From contig PMCE01000495.1 in NCBI GenBank assembly GCA_003154025.1, positions 2,253 to 13,292 on the forward strand: 11,040 bases of DNA, written 5' to 3'. Position 1 is the first letter of the stretch. Every line of letters starts with the position of its first letter. The notes beneath the pieces are model-generated. The model worked only from the letters and a program-made list of their open reading frames with translations, searched no databases and was not told the DNA's origin. A program made the position numbers and the translations under genes. The DNA is from Syntrophaceae bacterium. Its GTDB lineage: Bacteria; Desulfobacterota; SM23-61. Below are positions 1 to 5,483 of this stretch, in pieces.

Positions 1-546
1 TCTTAGTTTAGAGCAGCTTTATCACTTATGCCACTGTCCAGTTTCTCCAGACCAGCTCTATCCCCGCCTAACTTGGTATCTCAATCTCCGCTCTTTCCAT
101 TTTCCCTGCAGGAGGAAGATTTCTGAAAAAGGTATTCTTACCAAACCCTTTTTAATGCAAATATTCCAACCAATAAGAAGCAGCTTTAATTTATGAAATG
201 TTCCGGGCATTCAAAAAATTCGAATTCCAGGCAAATAATTCATATTTTTGGGCGACCATTTTGCCATAGTGTAAATGATGAAGTGGGAATTGTTCTATGG
301 ACTAATTTCCATAAATAACTGGGAAATTTACCCCTTAGGGGGCCCGCCATGAAATGAAAGAATGAATTCATCGATCGTTTAATTATCGCAATTCCATTAC
401 ATTTCAAGAAGATATATCTGGTATGGAAAAGAAATGAAATTAATGCTCTGCCCGGCATCACTCTTGCTCTTTCTGTCAATGGAAAATTGATTGGGCAGCA
501 CAGGCAAAGCTAAATGCCGATCGATTAAAGGCAGAAAGGATAAGGA
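1..546. other. AT-rich stretch with no supported gene
   Basis: No coding region here is convincing. On the plus strand one frame is open from position 2 to about 196, but it has no start in the window, no family I recognise and an unremarkable composition. It could be the tail of a gene entering from the left. Two small inverted repeats lie close together: a 7-bp stem at 304-310 with 322-328 (11-nt loop), then CCCC-TTA-GGGG at 331-341. Neither is followed by a T tract. Base composition is clearly more AT-rich than the region right of about 3500. Confidence 0.5.
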
Positions 547-660
547 ATGAAAAGGAGGGAGTCGTTGAGTTCAACCCTTCGGACAGTAATGGTCCGGATA
601 GCTATCGGAATAATCTTCGCGTTTATGGCTGGATTTAACTATTGGTTCCACCAAGTGTAA
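547..660 (+). CDS. 37-residue single-pass membrane peptide
   Basis: This is a small ORF of 37 residues. The N-terminus is basic and polar (begins MKRRESLSS). From about residue 16 one hydrophobic stretch (VRIAIGIIFAFMAGFNYWF) is long enough to cross the membrane once, and the protein ends in FHQV. An AAAGGA at 535-540 lies 6 nt before the ATG, a good ribosome binding site. Its TAA stop overlaps the AAGGAG that serves the next gene at 671, so the two are probably translated together. The positive N-terminus suggests it stays in the cytoplasm with the C-terminus outside. No family is recognised. The hydrophobic run, the binding site and the tight spacing support a real gene, but the length leaves room for chance. 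Confidence 0.5.
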   Translation: MKRRESLSSTLRTVMVRIAIGIIFAFMAGFNYWFHQV

Positions 661-670
661 GGAGAGGAAG

Positions 671-877
671 ATGAACCGAGAAGAAAGTCCTAAATTCTGG
701 CTTGGGGTGCTTCCCGATTATAGAAGGCATAAATTAGCAGTGCTCAAGAAAGCAATAACAGAAGGCGCCTATAAAGTTAAAGTTGAGGACATCGCGGAAA
801 AAATTCTCAAAGAACGCCTATTTGAACTTGCTCTTATTTTTTATAATCATAAATATCAAAAGGGTGGGGACAACTAA
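671..877 (+). CDS. FlgM-like anti-sigma-28 domain protein (68 aa)
   Basis: The central part, roughly residues 18-50, reads like the C-terminal domain of FlgM: basic residues, then L..LKKAITEGAYKV, then VEDIAEKILKERLFE. In FlgM the G-x-Y-x-V turn followed by IAxxIL is the hallmark of the helices that bind and hold the flagellar sigma factor sigma-28 (FliA). The protein is shorter than typical FlgM (about 90-100 residues) and has only a brief N-terminal region, so the secreted, disordered half of classical FlgM is reduced. The ribosome binding site (AAGGAG at 659-664) sits 6 nt before the ATG and overlaps the stop of the preceding membrane peptide. No flagellar or sigma gene is visible nearby. 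The family assignment comes from motif reading alone; a short unrelated helical protein remains possible. Confidence 0.55.
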   Translation: MNREESPKFWLGVLPDYRRHKLAVLKKAITEGAYKVKVEDIAEKILKERLFELALIFYNHKYQKGGDN

Positions 878-1013
878 TCTATCGCCTGGCCCGGAAATAC
901 AGCGAATAATCTGTCCTTAACGTCTGGAAAGAAAGAAAAACAACTGGTGGAGATGAAATCTTTTTCGACATTTTCGGGTGGAACTCTGGGATGACGCTAA
1001 CGGACCGAAAATA

Positions 1014-1190
1014 ATGACAAAAGAGAATTTATTAGATCGTCATCTACATCTTCATTCTCACGAGATTATTTCCGGCCGTTGGTTGCGGCATAGATCTACG
1101 ATTCCTGCAAAAATATTTCCAAGATTTGCTTACGGATTGTTTCTCCGCATAAGCATTATCGGGGTGTTGTGGCTCCAGTGGTGGAGGTGA
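1014..1190 (+). CDS. possible small membrane protein (58 aa)
   Basis: The frame is open from GTG 978. ATG 1014 is preferred because it begins a cleaner polar N-terminus, but neither start has a clear ribosome binding site. The N-terminal half is His- and Arg-rich (DRHLHLHSHE). The last 20 or so residues are hydrophobic and aromatic (FAYGLFLRISIIGVLWLQWW), consistent with one membrane span near the C-terminus. Its TGA stop lies inside the GGAGGTGA ribosome binding site of the next gene at 1193, which would favour translational coupling. No family is recognised. The weak start keeps confidence low. Confidence 0.3.
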   Translation: MTKENLLDRHLHLHSHEIISGRWLRHRSTIPAKIFPRFAYGLFLRISIIGVLWLQWWR

Positions 1191-1192
1191 AG

Positions 1193-1363
1193 ATGTTTTC
1201 TAAAGAGGAACAGGGGCTCGTATATAGAGTTTGCCCCGAATGTGGTCAAAGCTTTAAGGGGAGCTATGCAGATAGATTAAGCCCAAGGTGCAGACACAAG
1301 TTTTCTAAAAAGGGCATGGCTAAATGGTCCACCCATAACTCCCAGACCCTTGAATCAATTTAG
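1193..1363 (+). CDS. 56-residue zinc-ribbon-like protein
   Basis: ATG 1193 is chosen over the upstream in-frame GTG 1169 because GGAGGTGA (1183-1190) sits just before it. The N-terminal third holds CPECGQSF. After 15 residues comes CRH, giving a Cys-x2-Cys ... Cys-x-His pattern that resembles a small zinc ribbon with a basic tail (SKKGMAKW). One Cys-x2-Cys knuckle is clear; the second half of a classical ribbon is imperfect because only one Cys and one His are available. The stop is followed by AGGAGGAGGGG, which serves the dehydrogenase gene 15 nt downstream, so the two are likely co-transcribed. Nucleic-acid or protein binding is possible but not shown; no specific family is recognised. Confidence 0.55.
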   Translation: MFSKEEQGLVYRVCPECGQSFKGSYADRLSPRCRHKFSKKGMAKWSTHNSQTLESI

Positions 1364-1378
1364 GAGGAGGGGATAAAG

Positions 1379-2377
1379 ATGCAGGTAGGCGTGATTGGAT
1401 ACGGTTATTGGGGCCCGAACATCGTCAGGAACTTTAATGGCCTGGACGGGTCTAAGGTTGTTGCCGTAAGCGACATCAACGAGGGGTCACTAAAGAAGGC
1501 AAAGAAAGTCTATCCTGATTTAAGGGTTACTACCAATTGTGATGAGCTCATTTGCGCACCAGACGTCGATGTTATAGTCATTGTCACGCCGGTCTTTTCT
1601 CATTTTGGCCTGGCCAAGAAGGCCCTGGAGATGGGGAAGCATGTGTTGGTGGAAAAACCCTTTACTTACACGACTGCCCAGGCGGAGGAGTTAATCGAGG
1701 TAGCGGAGAAAAAGAACCTGAGAATCGGGGTAGATCATACTTTTCTGTACACCGGGGCAGTGCGGAAGATCAAACAGCTCATTGAAGACGCCACTCTGGG
1801 AGACCTCTGTTATTTCGATTCCACGAGGGTCAACCTTGGGCTCTTCCAACATGATGTGAATGTGGTTTGGGATCTGGCACCTCATGATTTAGCCATCATG
1901 GACTATCTGATTAACGAAAAGCCTACTGCGGTGGTAGCAACCGGCCAAGCCCATATTAACGGGCTGGAGGATATGTCCTTTATTACCGTCTACTTTCCCA
2001 ATAAAATCATTGCTCATATCAACGTAAACTGGCTCTCTCCGGTCAAGGTAAGGACCACCTTAATTGGCGGATTGAAAAAGATGCTGGTCTGGAATGACTT
2101 AGACCCTGACGAAAAGGTCAAGGTATACGACAAAGGGGTAGATGCCAAGACGAAGCCTGGAATCCACAACCTCCTGGTGAGCTACCGGTCGGGAGATATG
2201 TGGGCACCCAAACTGGAGCAGAACGAAGCATTAAAACTTTTGGCAGAGAATTTTATCGAAAGTATTAACAACGGAGGAAAGCCCGTCAACGATGGTTTGG
2301 CAGGACTCAGGGTGGTGAAGATGCTAGAAGCGGCCGATAAGTCTATGAAGAAGAAAGGGGAAATCGTTTACCTGTGA
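1379..2377 (+). CDS. Gfo/Idh/MocA family sugar-type dehydrogenase
   Basis: This is an NAD(P)-dependent oxidoreductase of the Gfo/Idh/MocA family, 332 residues, the normal size for the family. Residues 1-12 (GVIGYGYWG) form the glycine-rich Rossmann dinucleotide-binding turn. VEKPFTYT near residue 91 carries the family EKP motif, with Lys93 expected at the active site. WDLAPHD at about 164-170 matches the conserved Asp/His stretch of the catalytic domain. Members most similar in style act on UDP-sugars or other nucleotide sugars in surface polysaccharide pathways (WlbA-like enzymes), but no aminotransferase, acyltransferase or glycosyltransferase is visible beside it, so the substrate is unknown. 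The start has a strong ribosome binding site (AGGAGGAGGGG, 1362-1372). It follows the zinc-ribbon-like gene by 15 nt, and its stop overlaps a 26-codon ORF. Confidence 0.9.
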   Translation: MQVGVIGYGYWGPNIVRNFNGLDGSKVVAVSDINEGSLKKAKKVYPDLRVTTNCDELICAPDVDVIVIVTPVFSHFGLAKKALEMGKHVLVEKPFTYTTAQAEELIEVAEKKNLRIGVDHTFLYTGAVRKIKQLIEDATLGDLCYFDSTRVNLGLFQHDVNVVWDLAPHDLAIMDYLINEKPTAVVATGQAHINGLEDMSFITVYFPNKIIAHINVNWLSPVKVRTTLIGGLKKMLVWNDLDPDEKVKVYDKGVDAKTKPGIHNLLVSYRSGDMWAPKLEQNEALKLLAENFIESINNGGKPVNDGLAGLRVVKMLEAADKSMKKKGEIVYL

Positions 2378-2454
2378 AATATGAGCATGTGGGCACCATT
2401 GATAATTTAAAGAATGCGAACCCGTTTCACCAAGACTTCCAAACCATTAAATAA
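2374..2454 (+). CDS. 26-codon ORF overlapping the dehydrogenase stop
   Basis: GTG 2374 overlaps the TGA of the dehydrogenase by the GTGA arrangement typical of translationally coupled genes, and the frame stays open to TAA 2452-2454. The peptide is hydrophilic (starts MKYEHVGTIDN, ends PFHQDFQTIK). It could be the surviving N-terminus of a truncated polysaccharide gene, or chance. Nothing beyond the overlap supports it. Confidence 0.2.
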   Translation: MKYEHVGTIDNLKNANPFHQDFQTIK

Positions 2455-2471
2455 ATTTAGAGGAGTATTCT

Positions 2472-2645
2472 ATGGCGCACCAAGAATCGACGATGACAAC
2501 AAGTAAAATTCTTGTTGAGGGGATAGAGAATATTTTAGAAACCGATCTGTTTTTCCTCTTAGATTTAGCTCCCAGGGAACTTGTAATTTTAGCGACCGCC
2601 CTAAAAGATTTGATAGGCCAGGAGAAGAAGCATTCTTTAAAATAA
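2472..2645 (+). CDS. 57-residue hypothetical protein
   Basis: A 57-residue ORF is preceded by AGAGGAG (2459-2465), 6 nt before its ATG, a good ribosome binding site. The sequence is predicted mostly helical: a polar N-terminus (MAHQESTMTTSK), an amphipathic centre with an acidic and hydrophobic face (VEGIENILETDLFFLLDLAP), then RELVILATALKDLIGQ and a basic tail. There is no signal peptide and the hydrophobic run is broken by acidic residues, so a soluble helical protein is more likely than a membrane one. It begins 17 nt after the 26-codon ORF and could end the same transcript. I do not recognise its family. Confidence 0.5.
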   Translation: MAHQESTMTTSKILVEGIENILETDLFFLLDLAPRELVILATALKDLIGQEKKHSLK

Positions 2646-2728
2646 TTAGCATCGGAAATCAGTCGACTTAAATTTGAAGACAGGACTTAACTGGTCAAAT
2701 TCTGAATTAGTGAACGTCTTAGATCTGT

Positions 2729-2808
2729 GGGGCTGTAGCTCAACCGGGAGAGCACATTAATAGAATCCCTATTAATGCGTTGGAGGTTCAACCCCTCTCG
2801 GCTCGATC
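2729..2808 (+). tRNA. tRNA-like element with oversized anticodon arm (probable pseudo-tRNA)
   Basis: The acceptor strand 2729-2735 pairs with 2799-2805 in 6 of 7 positions (two wobbles, mismatch at the first pair). T-A follows at positions 8-9. The D arm (GCTC/GAGC) has a canonical loop with A14, two pyrimidines, GG and A21. The T arm (GGAGG/CCTCT) has a perfect TTCAACC loop. After A2806 comes TCA, close to CCA. The anticodon arm is 23 nt instead of 17: CATTAATAG (2755-2763) pairs perfectly with CTATTAATG (2769-2777) around a 5-nt loop AATCC, so there is no 7-nt loop with U33 and no readable anticodon. It is unlikely to decode; it may be a decayed tRNA, a tRNA mimic or an altered integration site. 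Confidence 0.5.
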
Positions 2809-2817
2809 AAGTCCTAA

Positions 2818-3162
2818 TATCTTAAGGGCAGGGTCAGAAAAGCGCTGAAACATATCCGTTCAGAGATCAAGCAGTTGACAACGGAGCGGTATAGCGCAAT
2901 CCCGACGGAAGCTGTGATCCGGAAAGTCAATGAAGTCGCCAGAGGGTGGGTAGGCTACTTTCGATATGGCAACTGTACCAAAGCCCTGTCCGATTTGAAA
3001 AGATACTTGGCCTACAGGGTTCGAGTATACCTACGCCGGAAACACGGGTACCATAGTCTTGGCTACAGGGCCTACCCGGACCGATATTACTTCGATTCCT
3101 TGGGTGTATACGAAGTGCCGACCCCGGCTCCTTGGACTCAACGAGCGAATGCATCCGGATGA
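2818..3162 (+). pseudogene. group II intron reverse transcriptase/maturase, C-terminal remnant
   Basis: The frame is open from 2818, after a TAA at 2815-2817, and ends at TGA 3160-3162, leaving about 114 residues. They match the maturase (X/GIIM) end of a group II intron-encoded protein: RKALKHIRSEIKQLT, then VARGWVGYFRYGN, where the GWxxYF block is the family hallmark, then the basic SDLKRYLAYRVRVYLRRKHG and a YRAYPDRYYFDSLGVY tail. All reverse transcriptase blocks, including YADD, are missing. The left edge lies within about 15 bases of the tRNA-like element. Codons are intact and uninterrupted in the part that remains, so loss of the 5' portion looks like a recent deletion or truncated insertion. 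The intron's domain V lies directly downstream. The fragment cannot provide reverse transcription. Confidence 0.85.
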
Positions 3163-3172
3163 ACATAATCGG

Positions 3173-3206
3173 AAAGCCGGACTCGGGAAAACTGAATGTC
3201 CGGTTT
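3173..3206 (+). ncRNA. group II intron domain V
   Basis: This is a 34-nt hairpin, the standard size of domain V. The lower stem AAAGCCGGAC (3173-3182) pairs with GTCCGGTTT (3198-3206), the two-nucleotide AT bulge is at 3196-3197, and the upper stem TCGG/CTGA closes a GAAAA loop. The catalytic triad AGC is intact at 3175-3177. Downstream, about 3207-3320 contains the usual 3' flank of this intron type (GGCACTGTCAGACGAAAGGG, then CTCTCTACTCTACT). Its presence shows that the ribozyme's 3' core survives although domains I-IV and the reverse transcriptase are gone. Confidence 0.8.
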
Positions 3207-3494
3207 GATGAGGGGGAGTTGGAGATAGGGCAGGGTTGAGCTATTGAGGCACTGTCAGACGAAAGGGACAGAAACAGATAGGCGCAACTTAAACCACTAC
3301 GCCAGCTCTCTACTCTACTGTAACCTTCAATCAAGCCTTTTACGACCCTTGTTTTTCACGACCAATCATGATCAGCATGCCGGGCAAAATTAGATCAGAA
3401 TATGACCTTGCTTGGGTTAGTTCCTGACCAAGGTGTTCAAATTGACCTCCCCGCCCCAGGTCATCCCTTCCTTCTATTTTTTCATGACCGCGCC
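3207..3494. other. intron 3' flank and gene-free spacer
   Basis: The left part (to about 3320) looks like the remaining 3' end of the group II intron (domain VI and trailing sequence); I cannot place its exact boundary. From about 3320 to 3494 I see no gene. An imperfect GC-rich hairpin (CGCC/GGCG around TTAAGA) overlaps the end of the minus-strand dehydratase, but no T tract follows it on that strand, so I do not call it a terminator. Confidence 0.45.
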
Positions 3495-5149
3495 TTAAGA
3501 GGCGGGGGAGACTATCTGACGGTAGATATCCAAGTAGCCCCGGGGAACCTTCTTGGAAGGGGGAACCAGCTTCTCCCGCCTCTGCTTCAACTCCTGGTCT
3601 GATACTTTCAACTCGAGCTTTCGATTCTCGACATCGATCTCGATGATGTCCCCGTTCTGAACCAGGGCGATGGTTCCTCCTACGGCGGCCTCGGGAGACA
3701 GGTAGCCGATGGCCGTCCCTTCGGTGTAGCCCGAGAACCGGCCGTCGGTCACGATGTAGTTGGTCTCCCCCATGCCGGCGAATTCCAGGGCCAGCCGGAA
3801 CATGGCCATCTCCCGCATCCCCGGTCCCCCTTCGGGCCCCTCGTAGCGGATTACAATCACATCGCCTTTTTCGATCTGCTTGCTGCCCAGGCCGGCCAGG
3901 GCTTCCTCTTCGGAATTGAAGACCTTGGCTTTGCCGAAAAAATGCCAGAGGCTTTCTTTCACCGCCACCTGCTTGATCACCGCTCCCTGTTCCGCCAGGT
4001 TGCCTTTCAATACGGCAATCCCACCAAACGGATGAACGGGACTGGTGAGGGGGCGGATGATCTCCGGGGAGAAAACGGCGGCCTTCTCCAGATTTTCGGA
4101 TACCGTCTTTCCGGTCACCGTAAGCGGGGTTCCGTCGAGAAGGTCAGCCAGGCTCTTCATGATTCCGGGAATTCCGCCAGCCTCGTCGAGTTCCACCACG
4201 TAGTGAGGGCCGGCGGGTTCGATGTTGGCCAGGTGAGGGATCTTGCGGGACAAGCGGTCGAAGTCGGTATAATCGCCTTTCAACCCCAGCTCATGGGCCA
4301 AGGCAGGAAGATGCAAAACGGTGTTCAGGGACCCGTCGATCGCCAGGTTCACCTTGATGGCGTTCTCCAGCGCGGTTGGGGACATGACCTGACCGGGGGT
4401 GATCCCTTTTTTAAAAAGTTCCATGACCTTCTCCCCGGCTTGCTCGACGAGGCGGGCCTTTTTGCTCGTCACCGCAGGCGCGGTCCCGTCTCCCGGGAGA
4501 CTCATCCCCAGAGCTTCGCTCAGACACGCCATGGTGTTGGCCGTTCCCATGCCCCAGCAGGCGCCCGCGCAGGGGTAAAAGGAAGCCAGCCCCTCCTCGC
4601 GAATCTCTCTGGTCATTCCGGGAGTGAAGACTTTGCGCACCGCCTCTCCGAAGTTGCTAACGGAGATCTTCACCTTCTCCCTCGGCCAGTAGCCGGGAGG
4701 CATGGGGCCGCCGGTGACGATCATGGCGGGGATATTGACCCGCGCCGCGGCCAGAGCAGGGCGGGGATGATCTTGTCGCAGGAGCCGATCAAAACCGCGG
4801 CGTCATTGCAGTGGGCTCGCAGTCCCAGCTCGACCGAATCGGCGATGACTTCCCGGCTGGGCAGGATGAACTTCATTCCCTCGTGCCCATTGGCGAGTCC
4901 GTCGCAGAGGGAGAGGGTGTAAAATTCGGTGGGGACGCCCCCCCGCCGTTCGAACCCCGGCCTTCACCCGTTCGGCCAGGGTTTTCTGGTGGATGTGCCC
5001 GGGATGCATCTCGTTATAGGTGTTGACCACGGTGTCCTGGGGCGTTGGATTTCTTCGTAGGTCAGCCCGCAGGCATAGAGCATGGACCGGCGGACCATGG
5101 ATAAAGGGTCATCGTTCGAGGGGACTCCGCTGTTTTTTTTAGGGTCCAT
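3495..5149 (-). pseudogene. ilvD: dihydroxy-acid dehydratase (IlvD/Edd family) with three frameshifts
   Basis: IlvD dehydrates 2,3-dihydroxy acids to 2-keto acids in isoleucine/valine synthesis; relatives act on sugar acids. The start is ATG 5149 with GGAGG at 5156-5160. Following homology across three single-base shifts gives one protein of about 551 residues, the full family length. In order it shows NTYNEMHPGHIHQ, LCDGLANGHEGMKF, LPSREVIADSVE, SCDKIIPA, VTGGPM, the Fe-S/Mg-site stretch GACWGMGTANTM, EGPEGGPGMREM and the catalytic-Ser motif DGRFSGYTEGTAIG. Breaks: one base missing at a G run 5039-5042 (plus-strand numbering), one extra in the C7 run 4938-4944, one missing near 4753. The uninterrupted part, 3495-4724, lacks the N-terminal third. 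Either the gene is newly inactivated or the sequence has homopolymer errors. IlvD proper versus a sugar-acid dehydratase is unresolved. Confidence 0.85.
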
Positions 5150-5190
5150 TGTTTCCTCCCGGGGAGAGAAATGATACTTCCCAGAAGAGC

Positions 5191-5222
5191 TGGAATATTG
5201 GAATCATGGAAGAATGGAATGA
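5191..5222. repeat. 8-bp tandem repeat, four units
   Basis: Four consecutive octamers start with TGGAA: TGGAATAT, TGGAATCA, TGGAAGAA, TGGAATGA. Each unit keeps its first five bases and varies in the last three. The array lies 42-73 bp upstream of the dehydratase start codon, on the far side of the ribosome binding site, so it could affect spacing or serve as a binding-site cluster. Confidence 0.7.
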
Positions 5223-5366
5223 TGTGTTTAAAAGGAGAAAGGCTTTTCCCGATATTCCTTCTTATTTTTGCTTTGCCCTTCGTCCATGGCGTAATAACTT
5301 TTGAAGGCCATGATTGCAAATTCGGGAATTTTAGTCAAAAGCGAAAACGGGTTGCGCAGAAAGAAC

Positions 5367-5395
5367 TTGACAGCCCCTGCACTATATATTAAAAA
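5367..5395 (+). promoter_or_regulatory. possible sigma-70 promoter for the transporter operon
   Basis: A perfect -35 hexamer TTGACA (5367-5372) is followed after 17 nt by TAAAAA (5390-5395), which matches 4 of 6 bases of TATAAT. The better-looking TATATT (5385-5390) is only 12 nt away, too close. It would place the transcript start roughly 80 nt before the binding-protein start codon. Confidence 0.35.
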
Positions 5396-5451
5396 CCTCT
5401 CGTATCCTTCCCGTGTTTTGCCAGCTTCAGAAATTCAGGAACCACTAATTT

Positions 5452-5465
5452 GATCCCTAGGGATC
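5452..5465. promoter_or_regulatory. 14-bp perfect palindrome upstream of binding-protein gene
   Basis: GATCCCTAGGGATC is fully self-complementary and ends 5 nt before the GAAGGAGGG ribosome binding site. With no spacer it suits a dimeric DNA-binding protein better than an RNA hairpin. No regulator gene is visible in the window. Confidence 0.35.
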
Positions 5466-5483
5466 TATAAGAAGGAGGGACGT

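Larger units (their letters stand above)
5150..5483. other. divergent intergenic region (control of dehydratase and transporter)
   Basis: This 334-bp gap separates divergent start codons. It holds the dehydratase ribosome binding site, an 8-bp tandem repeat, a possible sigma-70 promoter toward the transporter and a 14-bp palindrome just before the transporter's ribosome binding site. An ORF across 5171-5392 has no ribosome binding site and no recognisable protein features, so I leave it out. Confidence 0.6.

Noticed and set aside
2..196. Open frame at the left edge on the plus strand
   Set aside because: It could be a gene tail, but the peptide has no recognisable motif and there is no context to support it.
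240..479. 79-residue minus-strand ORF
   Set aside because: No ribosome binding site or family features, and a composition similar to random AT-rich DNA.
487..516. Possible promoter TTGATT ... TAAATG before the small-gene series
   Set aside because: Both hexamers are poor matches and the spacing is 18 nt; not distinguishable from chance in AT-rich DNA.
2927..3334. 135-residue minus-strand ORF
   Set aside because: It lies opposite the maturase remnant and intron domain V, which explain the sequence.
3942..4922. 326-residue plus-strand ORF over the dehydratase
   Set aside because: It is antisense to conserved IlvD/Edd motifs and has no recognisable protein features.
5171..5392. 73-residue ORF in the divergent intergenic region
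   Set aside because: It runs through the tandem repeat and possible promoter, has no ribosome binding site, and looks like chance.
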